Shown here: positions 19,392-31,400 of the stretch, in pieces
Numbering within the stretch: the stretch's first letter is position 1
How the letters are laid out: every line of letters begins with the position of its first letter
Assembly: GCF_022870865.1 (NCBI RefSeq)
Contig: NZ_CP091508.1
Coordinates: forward strand, 1,364,001-1,428,000
Source of the DNA: Uruburuella testudinis
GTDB lineage: Bacteria; Pseudomonadota; Gammaproteobacteria; Burkholderiales; Neisseriaceae
Direction of reading: 5' to 3'
Length of the DNA stretch: 64,000 nt
Program-made: the position numbers and the translations under genes
Notes under the pieces: generated by a model
Seen by the model: the letters and a program-made list of their open reading frames with translations, nothing else
What the model was told of the DNA's origin: nothing
Database searches by the model: none

Positions 19392-19997
19392 ATGAAAACT
19401 TTGCTCCGCTTATTGATGGTGGTGGTTTTGCTGACTGCCGCCGCTGCTGCCGTTTGGTTTTTCCGGCAGCAAACGGCACAACCGCAACCGGTGCTCACAC
19501 GGGAGGGCGTGCTCACGCAAATCCAGAATCTCAACCGCCTGGAAAGCACGGCTTTTTATATCGATACCATCATCAAAACCGAAAAGCCGGGCAATTGGTA
19601 TGCATTGTGGCAGGATTCGCAAACCGGCCTGTTTATGGCGCACGGCAGGGTGGTGGCAGGGGTGGATTTGAACAAACTCACCGCAGAGCATGTTAACGTG
19701 GTCAACGATAAAATCATACTCAGCCTGCCGCCGGTGGAAATTTTAAGCGTGAGTTTGGATAATCTCGATGTTTACGACATCAAAACCGGATCGCTCGGCC
19801 TGCACCCGATTGATAAGAGTGTGTTTCAAACCGTGCAGGAGCAGGCCAAAAAACAAGTGTTGCAAAGCGCCTGCAAAGCCGATATTTTAAACCATGCGCA
19901 AAATCAGGCGCAGCAACAGCTCGAAACCTTGTTTGCCCTGGTGCAAACCCCCGTATCGGTGTATCCCGCCGCTTTACCGGTGTGTGAAGCAGCTTAA
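19392..19997 (+). CDS. DUF4230-family membrane-anchored protein
   Basis: About 201 residues with an N-terminal transmembrane helix ([18 protein letters not shown]) and an exported domain that fits the DUF4230 pattern ([16 protein letters not shown], and a C-terminal helical part rich in Gln). Function unknown. A TTG 57 bases upstream could extend the frame, but the ATG followed directly by basic residues and the helix is the more natural start. The stop is 22 bases before tpx, so the two may be cotranscribed. Confidence 0.65.
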   Translation: MKTLLRLLMVVVLLTAAAAAVWFFRQQTAQPQPVLTREGVLTQIQNLNRLESTAFYIDTIIKTEKPGNWYALWQDSQTGLFMAHGRVVAGVDLNKLTAEHVNVVNDKIILSLPPVEILSVSLDNLDVYDIKTGSLGLHPIDKSVFQTVQEQAKKQVLQSACKADILNHAQNQAQQQLETLFALVQTPVSVYPAALPVCEAA

Positions 19998-20019
19998 CCC
20001 GCAAGAGAAAGGAAGTGTT

Positions 20020-20517
20020 ATGTCGCAAGTTACCTTACAAGGCAAGCCCGTAGAAGTGGGCGGAACGTTTTTGGCTGCCGGCCAGAGTGCGCCCGATTTT
20101 ACATTAACAGCCAATGATTTGTCGGATAAAACGCTGGCCGATTTTTCGGGCAAGCGTAAAATCATGAATATTTTCCCCAGCGTAGACACCGGCGTTTGTG
20201 CCAAATCGGTACGCACCTTCAACGAAAAAGCCGCAGCGTTGGATAACACCGCCGTGTTGTGTATTTCTGCGGATCTGCCGTTTGCACAAGCCCGTTTCTG
20301 CGGTGCCGAAGGCATTGACAACGTTACCATGCTTTCCAGCTTCCGCAGCAGCTTTGCCCGTGATTACGGCGTGTCTATCGACAGCAGCGGCATGCGCGGC
20401 CTCAATGCCCGTGCAGTGGTGGTGTTGGATGAAAACAACCGGGTGCTGCACAGCGAATTGGTCGGCGAAATCGCCAATGAGCCGGATTACGAGGCCGCGC
20501 TGGCGGTTTTAGGGTAA
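20020..20517 (+). CDS. tpx: Thiol peroxidase Tpx
   Basis: Thioredoxin-dependent lipid/hydrogen peroxide reductase of the atypical 2-Cys peroxiredoxin group. In the 165-residue product, C60 in [14 protein letters not shown] is the peroxidatic cysteine, with T57 before it, and C94 in ARFCGAEG is the resolving cysteine. The start is ATG after AAAGGAAG at good spacing. Normal length. The inverted DUS behind it closes the unit. Confidence 0.95.
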   Translation: MSQVTLQGKPVEVGGTFLAAGQSAPDFTLTANDLSDKTLADFSGKRKIMNIFPSVDTGVCAKSVRTFNEKAAALDNTAVLCISADLPFAQARFCGAEGIDNVTMLSSFRSSFARDYGVSIDSSGMRGLNARAVVVLDENNRVLHSELVGEIANEPDYEAALAVLG

Positions 20518-20570
20518 GCACCCGCTACATGGCCGCGCAATAACGTAGCGGCAACTCCTTAATCACAGAT

Positions 20571-20604
20571 GAGGCCGTCTGAAAACTGATTTTCAGACGG
20601 CCTC
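20571..20604. terminator. tpx terminator (inverted DUS)
   Basis: GAGGCCGTCTGAAAA, 4-base loop, TTTTCAGACGGCCTC. Confidence 0.85.
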
Positions 20605-20613
20605 AGTTTATTG

Positions 20614-20795
20614 AATGTGAGTTCGGGATAAGAAAATTCCAAAAGAAAGAGCAGCCGAACCACAGAAAGCTAAGCAAAAATAATTGATAGGCACGGGCGG
20701 GCGGGCATTGCGGTTTTGTTCCCGCTCCATTCCAACAGGTCAGGGCGGGGGTAAAGTCATAGCTCATGGATGATCTCTTATTCCGAGCTCACATT
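20614..20795. repeat. Family C element with both ends
   Basis: 182 bp bounded by AATGTGAGTTCGGGATAAGA (20614-20633) and TCTTATTCCGAGCTCACATT (20776-20795); 18 of 20 end bases pair as inverted repeats. No transposase. The left interior matches the remnants at 10595 and 34535, and the right interior matches 24278-24396 in reverse. It looks like a MITE left by a larger insertion sequence. Confidence 0.65.
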
Positions 20796-20862
20796 ATTTA
20801 TTTCTCAAAAGCAAAGCCCAAATCAGGTAAAATAACGCCTTTGCCTGCCACTTGCACCCATC

Positions 20863-22785
20863 ATGATAGAAATCAAAAACCTCACCCTCCAGCGCGGCTT
20901 GAAAGTCTTGCTGAATCAGGCCGACCTGACCATCAATCCCAACCAGCGCGTGGGTTTGATCGGCAAAAACGGCAGCGGCAAATCCAGCCTGTTTGCCCTG
21001 ATAAAAGGTGAAATTTCGGCAGATGGCGGCGATGTGCAGATACCCAAACACTGGCGTTTGGCTGCAGTGGCTCAAGAAACCCCGGCGCTGGATACTTGTG
21101 CATTGGATTATGTGCTGCAAGGGGATGAGCAGTTGCAACAGCTGCAAGCCGCCTTGGCTCAGGCCGAAGCGCATAACGAGGGTATGAAGCAGGCCGAATA
21201 TCATGCCAAGCTGGAAGAAATCGATGCCTACACCGCTCCGGCGCGGGCAGCCAAACTGTTAAGCGGATTGGGGTTTTCCCAACAAGAGCACACCAAACCG
21301 GTGAGCGCGTTTTCCGGCGGCTGGCGCATGCGCCTGAATCTGGCGCAAGCCTTGATGTGCCGCGCCGATCTGCTGTTGCTTGACGAGCCGACCAACCATC
21401 TGGATTTGGAAACCGTGCTGTGGCTGGAAAACCATCTTGCCGGGCTGGCGTGCACGCAAATCATCATTTCGCACGACCGCGATTTTCTCAATGCCACCAC
21501 CACCCAAACCGTAGAGTTGGCCAACCAAAAGCTCAGCCAATACGGCGGCAACTATGATTTTTACCAAACCGAACGTGCGCAACGGTTAGCGCAGCAGCAA
21601 GCGGCTTATGTGAAGCAGCAAAGCCAAATCAAACACCTGCAATCGTTTATCGACCGTTTTAAAGCCAAAGCCACCAAAGCCGTGCAGGCGCAAAGCCGTA
21701 TGAAAGCGCTGGCGAGGCTGGAGCGCATCGCACCGGCGCATTTGGACAGCGAATTTTCATTTGCATTCGACACCCCGGCGCATCTTCCCAACCCCTTGTT
21801 GAAGCTGGATAAAGTTGATTTGGGCTATGGCAGCGATGTGGTTTTGCACAACTTGAGCCTGTCGCTCGAAAGTGGTGCGCGTTACGGGCTGTTGGGTGTG
21901 AACGGCAGCGGCAAATCCACATTGATTAAAGCGCTTTCAGACGGCCTCAAGCCTTTAAGCGGGCAGATTATCCGGGCCGACAAGCTCAATATCGGCTATT
22001 TTGCCCAGCACCAGTTGGATACCTTGCGCGCCGACCAAAGCCCGCTGTGGCATATCCAACAGCTTGCTCCTGAAGTCAAAGAGCAGGAAATCCGTAATTT
22101 TTTGGGCGGCTTCAACTTTGTCGGCGATATGGCGCTGCAAAAAATCGAACCGTTTTCCGGCGGCGAAAAAGCGCGTTTGGCGCTGGCCATGATTGTTTGG
22201 CAAAAGCCTAATCTGCTGCTGCTTGACGAGCCGACCAACCATCTCGATTTAGACATGCGCCATGCACTGACGCTGGCTTTGCAGAGTTTTCAAGGCGCGC
22301 TTATCGTGGTATCGCATGACCGCAGCCTGCTTGAAGCCACCACAGATCAGTTTTTATTGATTCATCAAGGCCGTCTGAATGAGTTTGACGGCGACTTGAA
22401 TGATTACCGCCAATGGCGTTTGGCGCAGGAAAATGCCGCCGCCGCTCCGGCTGCATCTGCGCAGACACAGAGCCGCAAAGATACCAAAAGACTGGAAGCA
22501 CAAATCAGGCAGGAGCGCACGCGCCGTTGCAAGCCTGTGCAGCAGCAAATCGATAAAGCGGAAAAAGAAATGGCCGGTTTGGCTGAAAAACAAAATGCAT
22601 ATGAAGCATTTTTGGCACAAGAAAGCGCCTATTCTGATGAAAATAAAGCCAAATTGCAGCAAACACTCGCCGAGCTGGCCGAAGTCAAAGTAAAATTATC
22701 CCAATTGGAAGAAAACTGGTTGGGCTGGCAGGAAGAATTGGAGCAGATTCATCAAGCGATTGATGCTGAATTCGCTGCCGGCTGA
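20863..22785 (+). CDS. yheS: ABC-F ATPase, YheS-like
   Basis: Soluble ABC-F protein with two ATPase cassettes and no membrane domain; the family acts on ribosomes. 640 residues. Cassette 1 has GKNGSGKSS, FSGGWRMRLNLAQAL and DEPTNHLDLETVLWLE; cassette 2 has GVNGSGKST, FSGGEKARLALAMIVW and DEPTNHLDLDMRHAL. The linker between them (about 235-300) is basic and helical (the P-site tRNA-interaction motif), and the tail (about 530-640) is a coiled coil. A reverse DUS in cassette 2 encodes LSDGLK. YheS is the closest group by layout; Uup is the alternative. Confidence 0.88.
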   Translation: MIEIKNLTLQRGLKVLLNQADLTINPNQRVGLIGKNGSGKSSLFALIKGEISADGGDVQIPKHWRLAAVAQETPALDTCALDYVLQGDEQLQQLQAALAQAEAHNEGMKQAEYHAKLEEIDAYTAPARAAKLLSGLGFSQQEHTKPVSAFSGGWRMRLNLAQALMCRADLLLLDEPTNHLDLETVLWLENHLAGLACTQIIISHDRDFLNATTTQTVELANQKLSQYGGNYDFYQTERAQRLAQQQAAYVKQQSQIKHLQSFIDRFKAKATKAVQAQSRMKALARLERIAPAHLDSEFSFAFDTPAHLPNPLLKLDKVDLGYGSDVVLHNLSLSLESGARYGLLGVNGSGKSTLIKALSDGLKPLSGQIIRADKLNIGYFAQHQLDTLRADQSPLWHIQQLAPEVKEQEIRNFLGGFNFVGDMALQKIEPFSGGEKARLALAMIVWQKPNLLLLDEPTNHLDLDMRHALTLALQSFQGALIVVSHDRSLLEATTDQFLLIHQGRLNEFDGDLNDYRQWRLAQENAAAAPAASAQTQSRKDTKRLEAQIRQERTRRCKPVQQQIDKAEKEMAGLAEKQNAYEAFLAQESAYSDENKAKLQQTLAELAEVKVKLSQLEENWLGWQEELEQIHQAIDAEFAAG

Positions 22786-22787
22786 TT

Positions 22788-23021
22788 GATATCCATTCAC
22801 AAAAATAACCTAACGGCGTTAGCTCGCCTGAGCGCGAAGAGGGCTGTTTTTGCTAAGGCGTTGAAGCGCCAAGTCAACCAGCCCTGTAGTGAATGTACTG
22901 TCTTCGCCTGGTTATCGTGAAATGAATAAAAAGTGCTGCGGCATTGCTGCGCCTTGTCATACCGGCTGTATTGTCTGCGGCTTGCTGCCTTATGTCACTT
23001 CTTACTTTTGTGAAGGGTATC
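22788..23021. repeat. Family B repeat, long copy
   Basis: Left end ATATCCATTCACAAAAATAA, right end CTTACTTTTGTGAAGGGTAT; about 234 bp. The interior has no convincing gene although a short frame beginning at 22889 runs through it. Confidence 0.55.
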
Positions 23022-23070
23022 AGGGTGTTCTAACCATTGCTAACATCATCTTTTTTGCACTAAAAACACA
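23022..23070. repeat. Family A fragment upstream of a small exported-protein gene
   Basis: AGGGTGTTCTAACCATTGC followed by ACATCATCTTTTTTGCAC: a left end and part of the alternative arm, then unique sequence. Confidence 0.55.
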
Positions 23071-23081
23071 GGGGATTGTGA

Positions 23082-23435
23082 ATGAAAAAATGGTTTGCCG
23101 CCGCAACCTGCTGCATGGCGCTGCCCTTAGCGGCCGCGCCGGTGTATACCTGTCGAAACGGCACAGAAACCGTATACACTTCAGAACCGCTTGGCCATTG
23201 CCGGGAAGACAAATTACCGGGCATCAGCCGCTACGAGGGTGCTGCCGCCTCATTGAAACCGGCTGCCAAACGCAAACCGAAAGCCGTTCAAAAAACACCG
23301 CAACGCAGCAGCAAAGCCTCATCCCGCAAAACAAGCGCCCAAACCGGCGCTAAGCAAGCCGGGCAGAAACGCATCAAAGGGCAGGGCAATAAAGGCTTCC
23401 CGGCGGTTGCAGGTAAAGAAGTTCAAGCAAGATGA
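23082..23435 (+). CDS. Small exported basic protein, DUF4124-like
   Basis: 117 residues. Signal peptide MKKWFAAATCCMALPLAAA, then VYTCRNGTETVYTSEPLGHC, a pattern of the DUF4124 type with a cysteine pair, and a Lys/Arg/Ser/Gln-rich disordered tail. Periplasmic location expected. Its final ATGA overlaps the start of the next gene, which is a paralogue. Function unknown. Confidence 0.65.
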   Translation: MKKWFAAATCCMALPLAAAPVYTCRNGTETVYTSEPLGHCREDKLPGISRYEGAAASLKPAAKRKPKAVQKTPQRSSKASSRKTSAQTGAKQAGQKRIKGQGNKGFPAVAGKEVQAR

Positions 23436-23959
23436 AAAAATTAGCCATGATTGTGGGCGCAGGCATAGGGATGCTCACGGTGCACCCAAGCCACGCCGCT
23501 AAAATTTATACCTGTGTGATTAACGGCGACACCGTATACACTTCAAAACCTTCCGGCAACTGCCGTTCTGCCGATTTGCCGCCGATTGGCCGCTACAGCA
23601 GCGCCCGTTATGATGCGCCGCCCAAGGCTTCCGGCAGGCAGGCGGCACCGGTGCGCAGCGGCACGGCAAAAAATCTGCCTGCACAGCCGGGGCAGTCAAG
23701 AGAAAACACTGCTGTCGCCAAGACGGCCGCCCCGCCTGCGCCCAAAAATACAGCAATCGGCAATGGCCGCCGCGCCATTTTAGAGCAAGAATTGGCCAAC
23801 GAGCGTCAGGCGCTGGCCGATGCCCGTCAGGCACTCGCCGGCGCCCGTGCCGCCAAAAACGGCACGGTTAACCAGCAATTGATCAGCAATCTTCAAAGCA
23901 GTGTGCTCGACCGCCAGCAAAATATTCAAGCTTTGCAGCGCGAATTGGGGCGGATGTAG
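23432..23959 (+). CDS. Exported DUF4124-like protein with coiled-coil tail
   Basis: 175 residues. Signal peptide ends near SHAA; IYTCVINGDTVYTSKPSGNC then RSADLPPIGRYSS mirrors the preceding gene. The C-terminal 60 residues form a heptad-like helix (EQELANERQALADARQALAG; QSSVLDRQQNIQALQRELG). Translation is coupled to the upstream gene by a 4-base overlap. Role unknown; both may be envelope proteins. Confidence 0.65.
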   Translation: MKKLAMIVGAGIGMLTVHPSHAAKIYTCVINGDTVYTSKPSGNCRSADLPPIGRYSSARYDAPPKASGRQAAPVRSGTAKNLPAQPGQSRENTAVAKTAAPPAPKNTAIGNGRRAILEQELANERQALADARQALAGARAAKNGTVNQQLISNLQSSVLDRQQNIQALQRELGRM

Positions 23960-24029
23960 CCAGATACAGCTATTTATTAATAATCAAACAGCATTATCCT
24001 GTACTCAAAGAGGGTCGCCTTGCTGGCTT

Positions 24030-24396
24030 ACTTTTGTGAATGAGCACAACTCAGGCAGAACGTTCGCAGGCGGAGCCCAAGCTACGTTTGCGTTACCAAC
24101 CGTTGCTGGTAATCTCATTAAAACAAGGCCGTCTGAAACCGCACTTTCACGGTTTTCAGACGGCCTTAACCTATCGGCAAACGCTTACCGGCGAGGTTGA
24201 CCAACACCCCATTCGGCATCGCTGTGATGGTAAGCTGGATGGTAGTGTGGATCTGCCCACGAATAAAAACAGAATAAATAATGTGAATTCGGGATAGGAT
24301 AGCCCATGAGATATAAATCTTTCACGATTTTACCCCCACCCTCACCCTCACCCGTTGGAATGGGGGAGGGAACAGATTGCGACAACACCAACCGAA
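24030..24396. repeat. Family B right end and inverted family C end, with a DUS pair between
   Basis: CTTACTTTTGTGAATGAGCA near 24030 is a family B right end. An inverted DUS pair occupies 24125-24167. From 24278, AATGTGAATTCGGGATAGGA through TTACCCCCACCCTCACCC and GTTGGAATGGGGGAGGGAAC is the reverse of the right part of the element at 20614-20795. No gene seen in 23960-24684. Confidence 0.5.
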
Positions 24397-24559
24397 TGCT
24401 GTCCTGAGTATTCAGAACGATTCAGATTTTTTGTGATAAAAGTACCGATAACAGGCAAAAAACGCGGTAATGCTGGGCATCTTGCGAGACGTTTTTAACG
24501 CAGCAGTTGCGTTTTTAGGAGTGAACAGCACCCATAAATTGAATAATCAGGACACCCTA
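24397..24559. repeat. Family A repeat
   Basis: Degenerate left end (CTGTCCTGAGTATTCAGAAC) and intact right end (ATAATCAGGACACCCTA). The internal GCATCTTGCGAGACG and AACGCAGCAGTTGCG blocks are recognisable. Confidence 0.75.
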
Positions 24560-24612
24560 GCTGCACTGCCTTCGGCGTGCTGTCTTTTTGTGAATCGGTA
24601 TGTATTGTAAAG

Positions 24613-24656
24613 TAGAGGCCGTCTGAATATGCTTAATAGCTTTCAGACGGCCTCTA
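24613..24656. terminator. pyrG terminator (inverted DUS)
   Basis: TAGAGGCCGTCTGAA and TTCAGACGGCCTCTA, just beyond the pyrG stop on the minus strand. Confidence 0.8.
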
Positions 24657-24684
24657 TCGTTTATGATACTTTGATCAAGCAACA

Positions 24685-26325
<1,641 letters not shown>

Positions 26326-26400
26326 TCAGTTGGAATCCGTAATTCTACCTTGAACACGGATGGCTGGCAAACGCAAGCGGCCTTATATATGAAATATCAA

Positions 26401-26441
26401 AAGGCCGTCTGAAAACATGATAACGGGTTTCAGACGGCCTC
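26401..26441. terminator. Inverted DUS downstream of the Spy-like gene
   Basis: AAGGCCGTCTGAAA and TTTCAGACGGCCTC, between the Spy-like gene and pyrG, both on the minus strand. Confidence 0.75.
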
Positions 26442-26455
26442 GATATGAAATATAT

Positions 26456-26878
26456 TTATTTCAGGCAGGCATTGAGCCATTGGCGGCGCTGGCCTGGTGT
26501 GAGCAGTTGGTAGATGCGGTGCTGAACCTGCATTTCTTCCACGGCAAAATCAATGCTGGCCAGATAACGGCCGCTGATGTAGTTACGGGCATTTTCGTGA
26601 TTAAACGGCTCTTCTGAAAGAATTTTCACAATCTCACGGCGCCGCTGGCGGCTGGTGCGGTCGGTTTTTTTTGCGGCCGAATCGAGGGTTTTTTTATACT
26701 CGTCGCGGATAATGCGCATCTCGGTATGCTGCTCTTTAGTGAGGGAAAGCTTGCGGATGTCGCAATTGGGGTGGAAATCGTCCAAGCGTGATGTAAGCGG
26801 GGAGGCTTGGGTTGCGGCTGAGAACCCTGCACACAGCGCGGTTGCTGCCAGCAGCCGGGTTAATCGGTTAGGTTTCAT
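26456..26878 (-). CDS. Spy/CpxP-like periplasmic protein
   Basis: About 140 residues with a signal peptide (LLAATALCAGFSAATQAS) and an all-helical body typical of the Spy/CpxP LTxxQ family: LSLTKEQHTEMRIIRDEYK and LLTPGQRRQWLNACL. Members act as periplasmic chaperones or stress sensors. The start MKPNRLTRLL is preferred over an ATG 12 bases upstream. Two cysteines (NCDIRK and NACLK) could form a disulfide. Confidence 0.65.
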   Translation of the reverse strand: MKPNRLTRLLAATALCAGFSAATQASPLTSRLDDFHPNCDIRKLSLTKEQHTEMRIIRDEYKKTLDSAAKKTDRTSRQRRREIVKILSEEPFNHENARNYISGRYLASIDFAVEEMQVQHRIYQLLTPGQRRQWLNACLK

Positions 26879-27068
26879 TAGGCTCTGCACTCAGTTTCCC
26901 CAAAATGTTTAATCGGTGTGAAATATAACGGATTGGCGTGTGAAAAGCGGTATAATCCCGGTTAACTTTGGTTAACGGCGGCATTTTTACGATAAAACCG
27001 CCGTATTGTCTGTTTTTGGAAATTATCAGAACGGGGCGGCAGATGCCGGCCGACACGGAGGAAATATC

Positions 27069-27758
27069 GTGCAGAAATTTCGTATTGCACCCAGTATTTT
27101 ATCAGCAGATTTTGCCCGTTTGGGCGAGGAGGTGAGCCGTGTTATCGAAGCCGGCGCCGATTTGATTCACTTTGATGTGATGGATAATCATTATGTGCCC
27201 AACCTGACTTTCGGGCCGATGGTGTGCCAGGCGTTGAAACCTTATGCCACCGTGCCGGTGGATGTGCATCTGATGGTGGAGCCGGTAGATGATTTGATTC
27301 AGTCATTTGCCCGGGCCGGTGCCGATATCATCACATTCCACCCCGAAGCGAGCCGCCATGTCGACCGCAGTTTGAGCCTGATTAAAGATGCCGGCTGCCG
27401 GGCCGGGCTGGTGCTGAATCCGGCTACGCCTGTGTATCTGTTGGAAAATGTGCTTGAGCGCTTGGATATGGTGTTGCTGATGTCGGTCAACCCCGGTTTT
27501 GGGGGGCAGAGCTTTATTCCGCAAACTTTGGTGAAAACACGGCAGGTGCGTGATTTGCTGGATATGTATGCAGGTGAAAGCGGCCGCCGGATTGCGCTTG
27601 AAGTGGATGGCGGCATCAAGGTCGACAATATTGCTGCGGTGGCGGCGGCCGGTGCCGATACGTTTGTGGCCGGCTCGGCCATTTTCGGCCAGCCGGATTA
27701 CAAGGCGGTGATTGATGCTATGCGGGTTGAGTTGGCTGCGATAGACGGGGGAAAATAA
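27069..27758 (+). CDS. rpe: Ribulose-phosphate 3-epimerase
   Basis: Interconverts ribulose 5-phosphate and xylulose 5-phosphate in the pentose phosphate pathway. TIM-barrel enzyme of 229 residues with [60 protein letters not shown] and [13 protein letters not shown], which carry the metal ligands and phosphate-binding loop. The start is taken as GTG at 27069 because a very strong GGAGGA lies 6 bases before it; an upstream in-frame TTG would add residues unlike the family. Confidence 0.95.
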   Translation: MQKFRIAPSILSADFARLGEEVSRVIEAGADLIHFDVMDNHYVPNLTFGPMVCQALKPYATVPVDVHLMVEPVDDLIQSFARAGADIITFHPEASRHVDRSLSLIKDAGCRAGLVLNPATPVYLLENVLERLDMVLLMSVNPGFGGQSFIPQTLVKTRQVRDLLDMYAGESGRRIALEVDGGIKVDNIAAVAAAGADTFVAGSAIFGQPDYKAVIDAMRVELAAIDGGK

Positions 27759-27977
27759 TCAGTATGGTTTGCCTGATTTATTGACTGTAGCGTTGACGTG
27801 CTAAGTTGGCAGGCGCTGTATGTGTGTGGTTTTCAAGCTGCCCTTACCATGATGACGAAGTTGAACGGCTTTATTTTTGTTGCTTCAAAAAGAATTTGAC
27901 AAAGATTTCAGCTTGTTTGATAGGTTGATACGGTCAATAGCCGGTCAAATCATCTGGCGTGTATTGAAATTACATTA

Positions 27978-28009
27978 CAGGCCGTCTGAAAAGTTTTTCA
28001 GACGGCCTG
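27978..28009. terminator. Inverted DUS downstream of rpe
   Basis: CAGGCCGTCTGAAAA and TTTTCAGACGGCCTG. Confidence 0.7.
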
Positions 28010-28400
28010 ATTTTGTCAACAGTCTGGCCGGCCATATCTTATGCGGCAGTGGTGCGGCGACTGTGATGAGATTGAATAATCGACAGATAAAAATCAGTTT
28101 TATACAAAGTTGTTAGTTTGTGTTAATTTGAATTAAAAATGCTGATAAATTTATTTTTGAAAAATTAAATTTCAAATTGTAGGAAAATTTTGTATTTATT
28201 ATTTTTATTCAAGCTGATTTGCTGAGACGCTGTGTATGTAAAATCTTAAAAAACCTTTGACGATTGCCGACAATTTCCGTATTTTAGGAAGACTTAAACT
28301 TAATTATGACACTGCATCTGCTGCATGCCGAAATGCAAGTATTTAAATTACAAATCAAGCGGGTGCGCCTCTACCATTGTCTTTGCAGGAAAGGTTTATC
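28010..28400. other. AT-rich leader region of gltB
   Basis: The gap from rpe to gltB (27759-28400) holds the DUS hairpin and then a strikingly AT-rich stretch (about 28080-28300) with no open frame of interest. It presumably carries the gltBD promoter, but no convincing -35/-10 pair stands out. Confidence 0.4.
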
Positions 28401-31400
28401 ATGTCCATGCTGTATGATCGCACACTAGAAAAAGAAAACTGCGGTTTCGGCCTTATCGCCAATATCGACGGCGAGCCGAGCCATAAAGTGGTGCGCACCG
28501 CCATTCTCGGCTTGTCGCGGATGCAACACCGCGGCGCGATTTTGTCTGACGGCAAAACCGGTGATGGTTGCGGCCTGCTGCTGCAAATGCCGAAAACCTT
28601 CTTTCAAGCCGTTGCGGCAGAAGAAGGCTTTACATTGGCGCAAAATTTTGCCGTCGGCCAGATTTTTCTGCCTGACGATGAAGAATTGGCGCAACAATAC
28701 ATCAATATCATCAATGAAGAGTTGATCGAAGAAACACTGGGCGTTGCTGCATGGCGCGAAGTGCCGGTGAATGTGTCGGTGTTGGGGTCGATTGCCGCGG
28801 CCGATATGCCGAAAATACGGCAAGTGTTTATCAACGCGCCGAGCGGTTGGCGCATTCAGGATATCGAGCGGCGTCTGTTTGTGGCGCGCCGCCGTATCGA
28901 AAAACGCATCGATCACGATGATTTTTATATTTGCAGCCTTTCCAACCGCACCATCATTTACAAAGGCTTGTGCATGCCGAAAGACTTGCCCAAGTTTTAT
29001 CTTGATTTGGCCGATTTGCGTATGCAGTCTGCCATCTGCCTGTTTCACCAGCGCTTTTCTACCAACACCATGCCGCGCTGGAAGCTGGCGCAGCCGTTTC
29101 GCTATCTGGCGCACAACGGCGAAATCAACACCATTTCCGGTAACCGTGCCTGGGCGCGCGCGCGCGCCTATAAATACCGCACGCCGCTGATTCCCGATTT
29201 GGCCACTGCCGCACCGTTTGTGAATGAAACCGGCTCGGATTCCAGCTCGCTCGACAATATGTTGGAGTTATTTGTGAACGGCGGCATGGATTTATTCCGC
29301 GCCATGCGTTTGCTGGTGCCGCCTGCCTGGCAGCAAAACCCCGATATGGACGACAATCTGCGCGCTTTCTATGATTTCAACTCGATGCATATGGAGCCGT
29401 GGGACGGCCCCGCCGGCATTGTGCTTTCAGACGGCCGTTACGCCGCTTGCAATCTCGACCGCAACGGCTTGCGCCCGGCGCGCTATGTGGTAACGCAAGA
29501 CCGCCTGATTACCATTGCTTCCGAAGTCGGCATTTGGGATTACGCACCTGATGAAGTGGTGGAAAAAGGCCGTGTCGGCCCCGGCCAATTGTTGGTGATT
29601 GATACCAAAAACGGCAAAATGCTGCACTCTGACGAAATCGACCAAGAATTGCGAGCCCGTCATCCTTATCGTGCCTGGCTGGATAAAAACGTACAGCGCC
29701 TGATTCCGTTCGAGCAGCTGCCGGAAGACGAAGTGGGTGAGGCGGCGATGGATAATGAGCAGCTCGCCGTTTACCAAAAACAGTTTCTTTACGACCGCGA
29801 AGAGCTGGAAAGCATCGTGCGTGTGATGGGCGAAAACGGCCAGGAGCCTGTGGGCTCGATGGGCGATGATGCGCCGTTTGCCGTATTGAGCGAGCGAGCG
29901 CGCCTGATTTACGATTATTTCCGCCAATATTTTGCGCAAGTAACCAATCCGCCGATCGACCCGCTGCGTGAAGCGCATGTGATGAGCCTGACCACCAGCA
30001 TCGGCCGCGAAATGAGTGTGTTTTTTGAAGCCGAGGGCATGTCGAGCCGGGTGAATTTCAAATCGCCGGTATTGCTGTATTCAGATATGCAGCAACTGTT
30101 GCGCCTGCCGCAGGAGCATTACAAACACGTGGTATTGGATGCGGTTTACAACCCGGCTGAAATCAGCCTGAAAGATGCGGTCGAGCGTTTGTGCGGCGAA
30201 GCCGAAGCTGCCGTGCGTAATGGGGCGGTGCTGTTGGTATTGTCCGACAAAGCCATCAGCAAAACATTGCAGCCGATTCCGGCGCCGTTGTTTGTGGGCG
30301 CAGTGCAAAACCGCCTGGTGGAAACCAATTTGCGCTGCGATGCCAATATGATTGTGGAAACCGCTTCTGCCCGCAATCCGCACCATTTCGCCGTATTGAT
30401 CGGTTTGGGCGCAACTGCCGTTTATCCTTATCTGGCTTATGAAAGCCTGGCGCATATGGTTAATGTGGGCGCGATTACCAAACCGATGCGTGTGGTAATG
30501 AGCAATTTCCGCAACAGCGTGAATAAAGGCCTGTATAAAATCATGTCGAAAATGGGGATTTCCTGCATTTCCTCATACCGTTGTGCCCGCCTGTTTGAAG
30601 TCGTGGGCTTGAACAGCGAAATCACATCGCTGTGCTTCCCCGGTATCACCAGCCGCGTGGAAGGCGCATCGTTTGCCGATTTGCACGACCAATTGTGCGC
30701 CATGCGCAAACGTGCCTGGCAGCGCAGCAAAGAAGTAGATGCCGGCGGCCTGTTGAAATTCAAACCGCAGGGCGAATATCACGCTTACAACCCCGAAGTG
30801 GTCAACACCATTCAGGCGGCCTGCAACAGCGGCGATTACAGCAAATACCGCCTTTACGCAGATGCCGTGAACCATCGTCCGGTGGCCACCATTCGCGATA
30901 TGCTGCGCTTGAAAACCGAAGGTCGCGAGGCCATCAGTGTGGATGATGTCGAACCGGCTGAAAACCTCTACAAACGCTTCGACAGCGCCGCGATGTCGAT
31001 CGGTGCGCTCAGCCCTGAGGCGCACGAGGCGCTGGCGGTGGCCATGAACCGCTTGGGCGGCTATTCCAACTCAGGCGAGGGCGGCGAAGACCCGAAACGT
31101 TACGGCACTGAGAAAGTATCGCGCATCAAACAAGTGGCTTCCGGCCGTTTCGGTGTGACGGCGGCTTATCTGATGAGCGCTGATGTGATTCAGATTAAAG
31201 TGGCTCAAGGTGCCAAGCCGGGCGAGGGCGGCCAATTGCCGGGCGACAAAGTAACGCCTTACATTGCCCAGCTGCGCTATGCCGTGCCGGGTGCAACACT
31301 GATTTCACCGCCGCCGCATCACGATATTTATTCGATTGAAGATTTGGCGCAGCTGATTTTCGATTTGAAGCAGGTAAATCCGGGCGCTTTGGTGTCGGTG

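Noticed and set aside
22889..23353. 154-codon frame beginning upstream of the small exported-protein gene
   Set aside because: It starts inside a family B element and runs through 23082-23435 in another frame; the signal peptide and motif are in the other frame.
27759..28400. Riboswitch or attenuator before gltB
   Set aside because: The region is AT-rich but shows no conserved aptamer motif or leader peptide.
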